Shown: positions 1 to 8,159 of the stretch, piece after piece | Position numbering within the stretch: the first letter of the stretch is position 1 | Layout of the letters: each line of letters opens with the position of its first letter | Origin: Marinobacter bryozoorum | GTDB lineage: Bacteria > Pseudomonadota > Gammaproteobacteria > Pseudomonadales > Oleiphilaceae | NCBI RefSeq assembly: GCF_023156245.1 | Contig: NZ_JAKZAH010000002.1 | Location: forward strand, 172,563 to 236,562 | DNA length: 64,000 nt | Direction of reading: 5' to 3' | Program-made: the position numbers and the translations under genes | Notes under the pieces: generated by a model | What the model was told of the DNA's origin: nothing | The model's database searches: none | The model's input: the letters and a program-made list of their open reading frames with translations, nothing else

Positions 1-30
1 CCTGCTATTCGATAACGAGGAGAAGGCGGC

Positions 31-1047
31 ATGAGCATCATCGAAATAATGGCTCGCCCCATCGCGTTCAACCGCGCCTTTGTAGACCTGGGGCTTGGCA
101 TGTGTGGTGCCATGATGTTGTCCCAGGCGCTCTACTGGCGCACCAGAACCCGGGCGGCTGACGGCTGGTTCTACAAGTCCCAGAAGGAGTGGCAAGACGA
201 GACCGGCATGACCAGGCGCGAGCAGGAGACCGCCCGCCGGCGGCTAACCGAGGCCGGGTTCCTGGAAGAACACCGCAAAGGGGTTCCGGCCCGGCTCCAC
301 TTCCGTGTGAACGTTGAAGCGCTTGAATCCGCTCTGGAAGCGCTGTCGTCCAGAATGGCGGAAAACGCCAATCAAGAATGTACAGACAATGAAAACAACA
401 GTTTGTCGGAAAGCGCCAATCAAGTTTGTACAGATGGTGCAACCAGTATGGCGGAAAGCGCCAATCAAGATTGCACGAAAGCGCCAGACAGTGATGGCGG
501 AAAGCGCCAATCTATTACAGAGATTACTACAGAGACTACCTCAGAGATTACGGCAAAAAGATCGTCCGGGCCTGATCGGCCGGACACACCTCCCCCCGCT
601 GTCGCTTCAGAGCAACCCAGTGAATCGACCGAGCCCTCAAGGCCAGATGCCGCCATCGAGAATGGCCGGTACTGGGGCACCCAGGAAGACCTCGACCTTG
701 CGACGTGGATGTGGGACCAGCTGGCGGAACAACTCGGGCCGGACAAACCACGGGCGCCGAACTTCTCCCGGTGGGCGAACACCGTTCGGCTGATGCGCGA
801 ACAGGACGGCCGCGAGCATCGTCACATCCGGATGCTGTACGAGTGGTGCCGCCAGCATGAGTTCTGGTCGGCCAACATCCAGAGCCCGGACAAGCTCCGC
901 GACAAGTGGCCCCAGCTGGTCCTGCAGCGCAAGACCGAGATACGCAAGTCAGCAGGTTCGCAGGGCGTCGACCGTGCCGCTGAGCTCCGCAAAATCCACG
1001 AACAACGCATGGCCAGCCAGCAGGGGGTGACCTATGAACACCAATGA
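31..1047 (+). CDS. Phage replication initiation protein (O-like, winged helix)
   Basis: Probably the phage replisome organiser that binds the phage origin and recruits host replication proteins. Residues 1-105 look like a winged-helix DNA-binding domain (LSQALYWR, EWQDETGMTRREQETARRRL), as in many phage O-like proteins. Residues 110-165 are a low-complexity linker with repeated A-E-S-A-N-Q...C-T peptides, encoded by the DNA iterons listed separately. Residues 215-310 form a Trp-rich C-terminal domain typical of helicase-loader-contacting replication proteins. The ATG at 31 follows a strong GAGGAGAAGG ribosome site. The next gene overlaps its 3' end by 14 bp. Family assignment is by pattern; a DnaT- or DnaD-like C-terminal domain is possible. 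Confidence 0.75.
   Translation: MSIIEIMARPIAFNRAFVDLGLGMCGAMMLSQALYWRTRTRAADGWFYKSQKEWQDETGMTRREQETARRRLTEAGFLEEHRKGVPARLHFRVNVEALESALEALSSRMAENANQECTDNENNSLSESANQVCTDGATSMAESANQDCTKAPDSDGGKRQSITEITTETTSEITAKRSSGPDRPDTPPPAVASEQPSESTEPSRPDAAIENGRYWGTQEDLDLATWMWDQLAEQLGPDKPRAPNFSRWANTVRLMREQDGREHRHIRMLYEWCRQHEFWSANIQSPDKLRDKWPQLVLQRKTEIRKSAGSQGVDRAAELRKIHEQRMASQQGVTYEHQ
356..520. repeat. Four iteron-like repeats inside the replication gene (probable phage origin)
   Basis: Four units share a 15-bp interrupted inverted repeat, TGGCG-GAAAG-CGCCA, followed by ATC. They start at 356, 404, 449 and 495 (spacing 48, 45, 46 bp). Unit 1 has GAAAA in the centre and unit 2 has TGTCG as its left arm. A half unit, GAAAGCGCCA, lies at 477-486. 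In units 1-3 the homology continues to a TGTACAG or TGCACG-like tail. A more AT-rich tract with repeated CAGAGATTAC-like words follows at about 514-552. Iterons inside the initiator gene followed by an AT-rich stretch is the layout of lambda ori, so origin function is inferred by analogy. Confidence 0.65.
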
Positions 1048-1711
1048 CCTCGAAGCGTTTGACGCGCTCTGGACCCAAGCCTACGAGATCTATGGCAAAC
1101 GCATGGAGCCCCGTGTGGTCTACATGGTCTTTCAGTCGCTGATTGCCTTCTCGCTGGCGGACATCGAACGGGCCATCTCACGACACATTACGAATCCTGA
1201 CCACGGCCAATTTCCGCCAAAGCCGGCAGACATCGTTCGCCTGCTTCAGGGCAGCAGCCAGTCCGCCAGCGGTGAGGCCTGGGCAAAAGTCGACTATGCG
1301 ATCCGTTGCGTGGGCAACTACCGCTCGGTCGTATTCGATGATCCGAAAATTCACGCGGCCATTGAACGCCTTGGTGGCTGGCAGAAGATCGCCCTCACGG
1401 ACGAGAAGGAATACCCGTTCCTCCGGAACAACTTCATGAAGCTTTACCAGGGCTTCACCGTGAACCCTCCGGACAGCTTTCCCCGCAAGCTCATCGGTAC
1501 CAGCGAGCACGAGAACAGTCAGCATTCAGAGTTCCTGCGTGGTCGTGCGAAAGAGCAGCCTGCACTCGTCGGCGATAAAGAACGAGCCCGGTTGGTGTAC
1601 CAGGGCGGAGGGGATCAGGGTGTGGTCCAGATCCATCACGACAAGACCGACCAGTTCCTCGAGCTGGCGGTGGAGAGTCAAACGAAGCGATTGGGGAGCG
1701 GTGCAGCATGA
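1034..1711 (+). CDS. Phage protein of the replication region (DUF6475-like)
   Basis: A 225-residue soluble protein encoded directly after the initiator, overlapping it by 14 bp. The sequence (FQSLIAFSLADIERAISRH, QFPPKPADIVRLL) resembles phage proteins that accompany O-like initiators and are annotated DUF6475. By position it may act as a helicase loader or other replication accessory, like lambda P, but I see no Walker motif. It ends with an ATGA overlap with the next gene, so the two are translationally coupled. Function is inferred from place only. Confidence 0.6.
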   Translation: MNTNDLEAFDALWTQAYEIYGKRMEPRVVYMVFQSLIAFSLADIERAISRHITNPDHGQFPPKPADIVRLLQGSSQSASGEAWAKVDYAIRCVGNYRSVVFDDPKIHAAIERLGGWQKIALTDEKEYPFLRNNFMKLYQGFTVNPPDSFPRKLIGTSEHENSQHSEFLRGRAKEQPALVGDKERARLVYQGGGDQGVVQIHHDKTDQFLELAVESQTKRLGSGAA

Positions 1712-2109
1712 CCATCAGACCATCTCAGGCACTCAAGGCTCTTGAGGCCATGTTCGAGGAAGCCGATCGCGAGCCGGTGCCGGACGACATGTGCCGTCTT
1801 CGGGTTCGCAAGGCTGCCGAGGACGTCCGATCCGGCGACAGGCTGAGGCAGGAGATCGACCAGCTCTCTGATAAGAGCCTGGCCGGCAAGCTAGAGTGCA
1901 GCACGATGGCTATCCGCAGGCTGGTTGCTGGCGGACACGTTGAGGGGATGGCCGAGGATGACCGCGCCCTGGTGATCGCCTGCCGGAAGGAGCGGGCCTC
2001 GCTGGAGCGTCGTGCTGCTGACCTGTCCCTGCCATTCCTGACCCGGCACTACCGGGTAGCCATGGACGACGTGCGGGAAGAGGTAGCCCGCCAGCGGAGC
2101 GGTGTATGA
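1708..2109 (+). CDS. Phage hypothetical protein, helix-rich
   Basis: A 133-residue charged protein that I do not recognise. Residues 50-75 (DKSLAGKLECSTMAIRRLVAGGHV) look like a helix-turn-helix, so DNA binding is possible. Start and stop overlap both neighbours by four bases (ATGA), placing it in the same early operon as the replication genes. Confidence 0.55.
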   Translation: MTIRPSQALKALEAMFEEADREPVPDDMCRLRVRKAAEDVRSGDRLRQEIDQLSDKSLAGKLECSTMAIRRLVAGGHVEGMAEDDRALVIACRKERASLERRAADLSLPFLTRHYRVAMDDVREEVARQRSGV

Positions 2110-2438
2110 ACAAGCGGTTGGGGCCGGCCCTGAGTCGGGACAAGATCCCGCTGAAGCGCTGCAAGCAGTGTCATGGCCGAGGGCTGGTGAAGCCTATGTT
2201 CTACGAAATGACGTGCAATGCCTGCGCAGGGCTTGGCGCCCTCCGAGTGGATACAGGGGATGCGCTGGATCCGGAGGATGCCGTGGTCCAGTTGCGCATC
2301 CGGCTGGAGGAGAAGGAGCGGGAGCTGGCGAGCCTTCGCCGTAAATTGGCGGCCGACCAAAGCGACGACAGCGCCGGCCGTGGGTATGGCGAAACACGGG
2401 GCCACGGCCCCATGGGCATGAAGTATCACGGGGACTGA
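2106..2438 (+). CDS. Phage small zinc-finger protein (DnaJ-type CxxCxGxG)
   Basis: A 110-residue protein with two cysteine knuckles, CKQCHGRG and CNACAGLG, near residues 19-43. This is the DnaJ-like zinc-ribbon pattern seen in short phage early proteins. It is followed by an acidic coiled-coil stretch (about residues 58-80, LRIRLEEKERELASLRRKLA). The DnaJ chaperone domain is absent, so a role as adaptor or transcription factor is more likely than co-chaperone. It is coupled to the upstream gene by an ATGA overlap. Confidence 0.6.
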   Translation: MNKRLGPALSRDKIPLKRCKQCHGRGLVKPMFYEMTCNACAGLGALRVDTGDALDPEDAVVQLRIRLEEKERELASLRRKLAADQSDDSAGRGYGETRGHGPMGMKYHGD

Positions 2439-2440
2439 AC

Positions 2441-2773
2441 ATGCTGCAGAAAACCACACCCATCCGTTCAAAGAAGATCCGTGAGGCAGCCCGTGGCCAG
2501 GCCTGCACCCTGCAGATTGTTGGCGCCTGCTGCGGTGACTGGTCGACCACGGTACTGGCTCACCTGCCGGACGAGAGCCATGGCATTGCCAGGAAGAGCG
2601 ACGACCTGAGCGCATGCTTTGCCTGTGACGCCTGCCATGCGGTGATCGACGGCCGGGCCAGGTGGCCAGCCATGGAGGCAGAACATAAGGACTGGTATCT
2701 GCGCCGGGCCCAGATGCGGACCTGGCGCGTTCTGGTGGATCTGGAAGTGGTGACGATCAAGGGGGCTGCGTGA
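2441..2773 (+). CDS. YbcO-like phage nuclease (DUF1364)
   Basis: A 110-residue protein of the lambdoid YbcO/DUF1364 family. Family signatures visible here are REAARGQACTLQIVGACC, TTVLAHL, and CFACDACHAVIDGR. The cysteines and the H-A-V-I-D segment correspond to the HNH-like metal site known in this family. It probably processes or resolves phage DNA during replication or recombination. Length is close to the usual 95-110 residues. Confidence 0.7.
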   Translation: MLQKTTPIRSKKIREAARGQACTLQIVGACCGDWSTTVLAHLPDESHGIARKSDDLSACFACDACHAVIDGRARWPAMEAEHKDWYLRRAQMRTWRVLVDLEVVTIKGAA

Positions 2774-2997
2774 TGCTGGATGACCTGGAAGCGGAAGTGC
2801 TCGAGTACCTGCATGGCATGGATGCACAGATGGTGAGCGAGGTCAGTCGTGCGCTGAAGGCCAAGCCGGCGAATGTCAGGCAGGCGCTGCACAACCTCGC
2901 TGCTACCGGTGACGTGGCCATGACCAAGACATCGGACGGGCTGGAGCTGTTCGAAGCGGCCCATGGGGGCTATTTGCCGAAAGGGTGGACGGCTTGA
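2773..2997 (+). CDS. Phage small winged-helix protein
   Basis: About 74 residues. The segment M-V-S-E-V-S-R-A-L-K-A-K-P-A-N-V-R-Q-A-L followed by a short wing is a compact winged-helix fold like FaeA or MarR fragments. I start it at ATG 2773, inside the preceding TGA (TGATG overlap); a GTG at 2770 in the same frame would add one residue. A role as a small regulator is plausible but not shown. Confidence 0.5.
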   Translation: MLDDLEAEVLEYLHGMDAQMVSEVSRALKAKPANVRQALHNLAATGDVAMTKTSDGLELFEAAHGGYLPKGWTA

Positions 2998-3015
2998 GGC
3001 AGCGAGGGCCCGCGG

Positions 3016-3240
3016 GTGAGGCGTGAACACATCGAGGCAAACAAGCTGCTGGATATTGCGGAAACCGGCAACCGGGGCGCCTACAGGGATGCGCTGAAGG
3101 AAATGGAGGGGAGGCTAAGGCCGGAGGTATCCCGGCAGGCCGCCCACCTGGCGAAGTGGCAACATCAAATGTATCAGCGGTACCACAGGCTGTTCGCTTG
3201 GCGAGCGGAGTGGAAAGCAGGCAGGAGGGTGCAGCAGTGA
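3016..3240 (+). CDS. Phage hypothetical protein, basic
   Basis: A 74-residue basic, helix-rich protein starting at GTG. I do not recognise it. It is kept because its frame is tightly packed between two likely genes and its stop overlaps the next start (GTGA at 3237-3240). Confidence 0.4.
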   Translation: MRREHIEANKLLDIAETGNRGAYRDALKEMEGRLRPEVSRQAAHLAKWQHQMYQRYHRLFAWRAEWKAGRRVQQ

Positions 3241-3461
3241 CAGACCCACACCCGGATCCGGAGCGCTACTGGAAGCACCGCCGGCGTCTGGCTTACACGG
3301 CCATGGCTGCCCTGCTGGTCACCCTGGCAGCCGCCCTATTCGCTCCCATCCGCGAGGCGGTTATCCCCCTGATCGAGGGGCTGGCCTGGGGCTTTGTCGT
3401 CATCGTCATCGGTTACTACGGCAACAATGCCATCGAGTCATTCACCAGGAGAAAGCCATGA
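3237..3461 (+). CDS. Holin-like small membrane protein
   Basis: A 74-residue protein with two predicted transmembrane helices (about 22-42, TAMAALLVTLAAALFAPI; and 48-65, EGLAWGFVVIVIGYYG) and a charged C-terminus (FTRRKP). The position immediately before an Rz/Rz1-type spanin pair is the usual place of a holin. I start it at GTG 3237, which overlaps the previous stop; a longer version of this frame has no support. A second small membrane protein at 17515 next to the lysozyme is an alternative holin. Confidence 0.55.
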   Translation: MTDPHPDPERYWKHRRRLAYTAMAALLVTLAAALFAPIREAVIPLIEGLAWGFVVIVIGYYGNNAIESFTRRKP

Positions 3462-3853
3462 TCGCCAAGCTGCTCACATCGAAAGCCTTACCCTGGGTGG
3501 CCGGCGCCGTCCTTGCCCTGGTTCTGGCCATGGCTGCCGCCCTGCTCTACCTGAACAGCCAGAACGACCGCCTGAGCGAGAAGGTGGGCAACCTCCAGCA
3601 ACAGAACGAACAGCTGACCGAGACGGCCCGCCGACTATCCGAGGACTACCAGGCCCTCCAGCTGGAAGTCGAGCGCCGGGACGAGCTGGTCACCCGCACC
3701 CTGCAAGAGAAACAGGCGATAGAGGGGAATGCCCGTGAAACCATCAATGAATTGCGCAGGGCGCTGGAAGGCGATACGTGTGCTATCCGCCCTCATCCTG
3801 GCGCCGTGGCTGACAGCCTGCGGCACAACGCCGGTGATCGAGTACAGGACTGA
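3458..3853 (+). CDS. i-spanin (Rz-like)
   Basis: A 131-residue inner-membrane spanin candidate. One N-terminal transmembrane helix (about residues 11-33, PWVAGAVLALVLAMAAALLY) is followed by a long coiled coil (35-105), the architecture of Rz proteins. It would join the o-spanin encoded inside its own 3' half to fuse inner and outer membranes at lysis. It overlaps the holin-like gene by four bases. Confidence 0.7.
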   Translation: MIAKLLTSKALPWVAGAVLALVLAMAAALLYLNSQNDRLSEKVGNLQQQNEQLTETARRLSEDYQALQLEVERRDELVTRTLQEKQAIEGNARETINELRRALEGDTCAIRPHPGAVADSLRHNAGDRVQD

Positions 3854-4037
3854 ATATGTCTACCCTCCCTCCCCCCTGCTCCAGCCCAGCCCGGTACCCG
3901 AGTACACAGGCCGAACCTGGGGCGACCTACCAGAGTACTGCGCCGTGCTTCAAAGCGAGCTGCGCCAGTGCGACGCCGACAAGCAGGCAGTCAGGGAGTG
4001 GGTCGACGGACATAGAACAAACAGCAACAAGCAGTAA
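3729..4037 (+). CDS. o-spanin (Rz1-like lipoprotein), nested in Rz
   Basis: A lipoprotein read in another frame, starting inside the i-spanin gene and running past its end. The signal peptide ends in a lipobox, APWLTAC-G (Cys31), followed by a Pro-rich segment (YPPSPLLQPSPVPEY), typical of Rz1. The ATG at 3729 has a GAGGGG just upstream; ATG 3747 and GTG 3780 are alternative starts and also keep a signal peptide. Nested Rz/Rz1 genes are a known phage lysis arrangement. Confidence 0.7.
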   Translation: MPVKPSMNCAGRWKAIRVLSALILAPWLTACGTTPVIEYRTEYVYPPSPLLQPSPVPEYTGRTWGDLPEYCAVLQSELRQCDADKQAVREWVDGHRTNSNKQ

Positions 4038-4049
4038 CGGAGGCAGGTC

Positions 4050-4433
4050 GTGACGCTGGTAGAAGAGATCGCGCAAGAGGCAGGACTCGAGGTGATGATG
4101 CTGGTATGCCAGATCTGGGGCGGCCAGACACTCTACATTCCCGACAACCCGAAACCCGATCACCCGATAGCCCAGGACATCGGTTATGAAAACCTGCTCC
4201 ACCTGGTTGCACTCTACGGCGGTCAGACAATCCACCCCCCCTCCCTTGAGCGACCCCACCTGGCTCAGAGAGCCAAGGCCCGGTTCCTCAAGCAGACAGG
4301 ATTGTCTGAGCGGCGCATCGCCTGGGTGCTTGGCGTCAGCGTGAATCGAATCAAGTACATGCTCAACGGGAACAAAGCCAACGCCCAGTGGCATGAGCGT
4401 CAGGAGATGGAGCGGGAACTGAGTAATGGGTAG
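4050..4433 (+). CDS. Mor/C-family transcription activator
   Basis: A 127-residue protein resembling the Mu Mor/C activators of middle and late phage promoters. The family pattern includes YGGQTIHPPS in the dimerisation part and a C-terminal helix-turn-helix (about 80-108, LKQTGLSERRIAWVLGVSVNRIKYML). It lies between the first lysis genes and the terminase, so it probably activates the head and tail genes downstream. The target promoter was not identified. Confidence 0.7.
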   Translation: MTLVEEIAQEAGLEVMMLVCQIWGGQTLYIPDNPKPDHPIAQDIGYENLLHLVALYGGQTIHPPSLERPHLAQRAKARFLKQTGLSERRIAWVLGVSVNRIKYMLNGNKANAQWHERQEMERELSNG

Positions 4434-4588
4434 GCCGGAAACAAAAAGTCCTTTCCATTCAGAGGCCTGGGGTCCCTGCGCGGCCGGGCGCCACACGGGG
4501 ACGCGGAACCGCGCTTTTCGGCAAATTTTCGGCTTCCCATGGCTCCACCACCGCGAGCCCTTGGGGCACATGGGCTGCGGCTTAGTGG
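4434..4588. other. Gap before terminase; no gene seen
   Basis: About 155 bp with no convincing coding frame and several short GC-rich inverted repeats. This place, upstream of the small terminase, is where a late promoter or a cos site often lies in lambda-like phages. I cannot point to a specific cos or promoter motif. Confidence 0.3.
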
Positions 4589-5104
4589 GTGGTGAAGGTG
4601 GCGGCTGAAATCAACAAGTTGGCGGATGCCTACAACTGGAACATCACCCGGATTGCGGATGCGTTCGGCATGGACCGGGGTACGGTTCGGGGGCGTCTGC
4701 GTGCTGCCGGTGTTGTGCCTGCGGGCCAGAAGAACGGCGTCAGCGTTTACGCCCTGAAGGATGTTGGCCCGGCCCTGTTTGGTGATGTTGTCACTGGCAC
4801 CGGGACTGACCCTGACGAGATGATGCCCAAGGATCGTAAGGACTGGTACCAGTCAGAGAACGAGCGAATCAAGCTGGAGAAAGAAATGCGGGCGCTTATC
4901 CCGATTGAGGAGGTACACCGAGAAATGAGCCAGCTTGCCAAGAGCATCGCCAGCTCACTGGACAGCCTGCCCGACTTGCTGGAACGGGATGCCGGCCTGC
5001 CGGGTGAGGCCATCGACCTGGTAGAGGGTGTGACCGACAACCTGCGTGAGCAGATGTACCGCGCCATTGTGGACGACGAAGAGGAGCTGGCGGTCAATGA
5101 GTAG
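4589..5104 (+). CDS. Terminase small subunit (Nu1/DUF1441-like)
   Basis: Probable DNA-recognition subunit of the packaging motor. Residues 8-40 (LADAYNWNITRIADAFGMDRGTVRGRLRAAG) form a winged helix-turn-helix like lambda Nu1. The middle part (KDWYQSENERIKLEKEMRALIPIEEV) is typical of DUF1441 proteins that bind the large subunit. The start is GTG. The 3' end overlaps the large subunit by 8 bp, a standard terminase arrangement. Confidence 0.8.
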   Translation: MVKVAAEINKLADAYNWNITRIADAFGMDRGTVRGRLRAAGVVPAGQKNGVSVYALKDVGPALFGDVVTGTGTDPDEMMPKDRKDWYQSENERIKLEKEMRALIPIEEVHREMSQLAKSIASSLDSLPDLLERDAGLPGEAIDLVEGVTDNLREQMYRAIVDDEEELAVNE

Positions 5105-7133
5105 CTACGGCAGTGCCCGCATGATTCGCATGGACGTGGCAGAGCTGATACGCCCGCCGCGCCGCATCAAGCCCAGTCAGGCGGCCGCCGAATTCATGAA
5201 AGTGGTTGGCGGTGACGGCACGGTCCGGGATTGGAGCCCGGACGCCACCCCTTATATGGTCGAGCCCCTTGATTGCATGGGTGGCCGAAAGTACGACGCC
5301 GTGATATTCGTCGCTCCAGCTCGCACGGGGAAGACTCAAGCGCTTGTCGACGGCTATATCGCCTACGAGGTCGAGTGCGACCCATCCGACGGACTCGTCA
5401 TCCAGATCAGCGAGGACAAAGCCCGGGAGTTCAGCAAGAAGCGGGTTGACCGGATGCTAACGCACTCCCCGGCCCTGGCAAAGCGACTCAGCCCAAGAGG
5501 TCACGACAACAACGTTCACGACAAGATTTTCCGTGCCGGCAATTACCTGGGCATCAAGTGGCCATCGAAGAACGTCATGGCCAGTTCCGACTTCAAGTTT
5601 GTGCTGATCACCGACTTTGACCGGCTGGCGGAGGATGTCGGTGGCGAGGGTGACCCGTTCACACTGGCCTCAAAGCGGACCCAGACGTTCGGATCAACTG
5701 GCATGACGCTGGCGGAGAGCTCACCCGGGCGGGAGATCACCGACCCCAACTGGCGCCAGCCGACAGACTGCCCACACATGGCCCCGCCCACCACCGGCAT
5801 CCTCGATCTGTATAACCGTGGCGACCGCCGCCGGTGGTACTGGCAGTGCCCGCAGGGCCAGTGCCGGGAGTGGTTCCAGCCGATCCAGCAGAACTTCAAC
5901 GTTGCCTCCCGGGCCGTGTTCTGCCCTCATTGCGGCTGCGAGGTCTCCCAGGCCGAAAAGAAGCGCCTGAACATGAACGGCCGCTGGGTGCCGGAGGGCT
6001 GCTCCCTCACGCCGGACGGCGAAATGCTTGGCACGCCGAAAGGCGGACGGATTGCCTCGTTCTGGATGGAGGGCCCCGCCGCCGGCTTTCAGACCTGGGC
6101 CAGCCTGGCCGAAAAGCTGGAAACCGCCACCGAAACCTACGAGGTCACCCGCAGCGAGAAGGCGCTGAAGACGGTCACCAATGTGGACTGGGGCTTGCCA
6201 TACCTGCCCCGGGCCATGCTGGAGGACGCGGCGCGTACCAACCCTGCCGACAATGCCGAGGACTTCGAGCGCTACATCGTCCCCGAGCAGGCCCGGTTCC
6301 TCACGGCCGCGGTGGACGTACAGGGCGGCCAGAATGCCCGGTTCGTTGTCCAGGTGCACGCCCATGGACCGGACCGCGAGGAGTGGTTGATTGACCGATA
6401 CGAGATCAAGGAAAGCCCCCGCGAGGGCCTCGACGGTGAGCCGGCCCCGCTTGATCCGGCCAGCTACCCGGAGGACTGGGACACCATCACGGATAAGGTT
6501 GTTAGCGCCACCTACCGCACCCACGAGGACGGCCAGGAATTGCGGGTGCGCATGACCATCGTGGATTCCGGCGGCGAAGATGGCGTCAGCGAAAACGCTT
6601 ACCGCTGGTATCTGAAATGCGCCCGCAACCGATTGGCGCACCGGGTCTGTCTGTACAAAGGCGCGTCCGCCCGGAATGCGCCGCAGATCAAGGAAAGCAA
6701 GGTGCCGTCTGCCGCCAAGGCCGAAGTTCCCCTGCTGATTTGTAATCCCAACCTGCTGAAGGACGCCGTTACCAACGCGGCCCGCCGTTCCGATGCCGGA
6801 ACGTCCCGCCTTCACTTCCCCCGATGGCTGGGTGCCTGGTTTTGGGATGAGTGGCAGGCAGAGATCCGGCAGACCGATGGCCGCTGGAAGAAAGTCCGCA
6901 AGCGCAACGAGGCCCTTGACCTGGCCTGCATGAACCGCGCTGCCTCCCTGAAGCTGGGCACAGCAAAAATCCGCTGGGACAAGCCGCCGGCCTGGGCCCG
7001 TCCAGTGCTGGAGAACAGCGAGCGCATCAGCCGCGAAGAGCGCCGGGAAATGCAATCCGAACAGAAACCCCGCAAGCGCGAGAAGTCCGGCTTCAAGAAG
7101 TCCGGCGGTTTCAAGAAAGCGGAGTTCGTGTAG
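5097..7133 (+). CDS. Terminase large subunit (lambda gpA family)
   Basis: 678 residues, close to lambda gpA (641). It powers packaging and cuts concatemers. A Walker A-like loop, APARTGKTQ, lies near residue 77 and a Walker B-like strand, VLITDFD, near residue 170. A Cys cluster (CPQGQCREW...CPHCGCE, about 250-285) is common in this family, as is the nuclease-side V-D-V-Q-G-G segment near 410. I chose ATG 5097, which overlaps the small subunit, instead of an upstream in-frame ATG at 5046. Confidence 0.9.
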   Translation: MSSYGSARMIRMDVAELIRPPRRIKPSQAAAEFMKVVGGDGTVRDWSPDATPYMVEPLDCMGGRKYDAVIFVAPARTGKTQALVDGYIAYEVECDPSDGLVIQISEDKAREFSKKRVDRMLTHSPALAKRLSPRGHDNNVHDKIFRAGNYLGIKWPSKNVMASSDFKFVLITDFDRLAEDVGGEGDPFTLASKRTQTFGSTGMTLAESSPGREITDPNWRQPTDCPHMAPPTTGILDLYNRGDRRRWYWQCPQGQCREWFQPIQQNFNVASRAVFCPHCGCEVSQAEKKRLNMNGRWVPEGCSLTPDGEMLGTPKGGRIASFWMEGPAAGFQTWASLAEKLETATETYEVTRSEKALKTVTNVDWGLPYLPRAMLEDAARTNPADNAEDFERYIVPEQARFLTAAVDVQGGQNARFVVQVHAHGPDREEWLIDRYEIKESPREGLDGEPAPLDPASYPEDWDTITDKVVSATYRTHEDGQELRVRMTIVDSGGEDGVSENAYRWYLKCARNRLAHRVCLYKGASARNAPQIKESKVPSAAKAEVPLLICNPNLLKDAVTNAARRSDAGTSRLHFPRWLGAWFWDEWQAEIRQTDGRWKKVRKRNEALDLACMNRAASLKLGTAKIRWDKPPAWARPVLENSERISREERREMQSEQKPRKREKSGFKKSGGFKKAEFV

Positions 7134-7136
7134 CCA

Positions 7137-7154
7137 CCCACCCCAAGACAGGCG
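7137..7154 (+). repeat. 18-bp direct repeat, copy 1
   Basis: CCCACCCCAAGACAGGCG lies just after the terminase stop codon. The identical 18 bases recur at 16999-17016, in the gap after the NlpC-like gene. The two copies bracket the head genes and the DGR. Meaning is unknown: shared leader, regulatory site or scar of module exchange. Confidence 0.6.
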
Positions 7155-7217
7155 CGACCAAAACCGTTTTGCAACCATGTAACCATCGACCCGATCAATG
7201 CGACAGCGAGATCCAAG

Positions 7218-8159
7218 ATGGCGAAAAAATGGTTTGATGTCCGCGCCCAGGCGGACCGGAAGGAGGTCAGCGTCAGCATTCGCGGCTTTATCGGCGAATG
7301 GGGCGTCTCTGATAGCGAGCTGATCCGGGAAGTGGAGGCCGCCGGCGATGTTGAGATGATCAACGTCAACATCAACAGCCGGGGCGGCGAAGTGGATCAC
7401 GGCTTGTCCATTTACAACTTCCTGCGCACCCACCCTGCCCTGGTCAGCGTCCGCATTGACGGCATCGCGGCCAGCGCCGCGTCCGTGATTGCCATGGCCG
7501 GTGACGAGATCACCATGCCGGCAAACGCCCTGATGATGGTGCACAACCCGTGGACGTTTGCGATGGGTAATGCGGCGGAGCTGCGCAAGACCGCAGATGA
7601 CCTTGAGCAATTCGAAAAGACCCTGCTGGCCACCTACACGGCACGGACCGGCAAGGACGAAGAAGCCATCAAGGATCTGCTGGATGACGAGACCTGGCTG
7701 ACTGCCGCTGAAGCGGTAGAGCTTGGCTTTGCCGACACCGTCGAATCCCTGGCTCAACCGGCAGCGGTGGCCATGGCCAAGGCGATGGATATTCCTGCCG
7801 AGATCCTGGCCAAAGTTGCCGAGATCGAGAAGCCAGCAGCCCCGACCGAGCCTGCTGAACCGCAGCAGCCGGAATCGAACGCTGAGGCCTCGGAGGAAAA
7901 CCCCGAAGCCAAGACCGCTGAAATTGTCGCCCTTTGTGTTGAGCGAGGCTTTGCCGCCAAGGCGGCAGACTGGTTGCGCGAGGGCATCACGCTGGACGAC
8001 GCGAAGCAGCGCATCCTCGACGCCCAGGCGGCGGACGACGAAGCCCGCAACGCCGACCCGGTCATTCTGCCCGGCCAGGAAGACGGTCAGGCAGAGAAAG
8101 AAGCCCGCTCAAGCTGGGCAAAAGCCTTCAAGAAAACCCAACCGAGAGGTAAATGGTAA
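7218..8159 (+). CDS. Prohead protease (ClpP/S49-like)
   Basis: 313 residues. The ClpP-like fold is visible in INVNINSRGGEV, the nucleophile segment I-A-A-S-A-A-S-V-I-A-M-A-G, and the catalytic-His segment M-M-V-H-N-P-W. A Pro/Glu-rich linker at about 205-240 leads to a C-terminal helical part that could be the scaffold portion. It would mature the capsid, as lambda gpC does. An 84-bp gap separates it from the terminase, with no portal or gpW between as in lambda. Confidence 0.85.
   Translation: MAKKWFDVRAQADRKEVSVSIRGFIGEWGVSDSELIREVEAAGDVEMINVNINSRGGEVDHGLSIYNFLRTHPALVSVRIDGIAASAASVIAMAGDEITMPANALMMVHNPWTFAMGNAAELRKTADDLEQFEKTLLATYTARTGKDEEAIKDLLDDETWLTAAEAVELGFADTVESLAQPAAVAMAKAMDIPAEILAKVAEIEKPAAPTEPAEPQQPESNAEASEENPEAKTAEIVALCVERGFAAKAADWLREGITLDDAKQRILDAQAADDEARNADPVILPGQEDGQAEKEARSSWAKAFKKTQPRGKW

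Noticed and set aside
4434..4588. A cos site upstream of the terminase
   Set aside because: The location is right but no lambda-like cohesive-end sequence or repeated terminase sites can be recognised.
5721..7757. A 678-codon open frame on the minus strand
   Set aside because: It is antisense to terminase and protease genes with clear motifs; long shadow frames are expected in GC-rich codon usage. No ribosome site or known domain.
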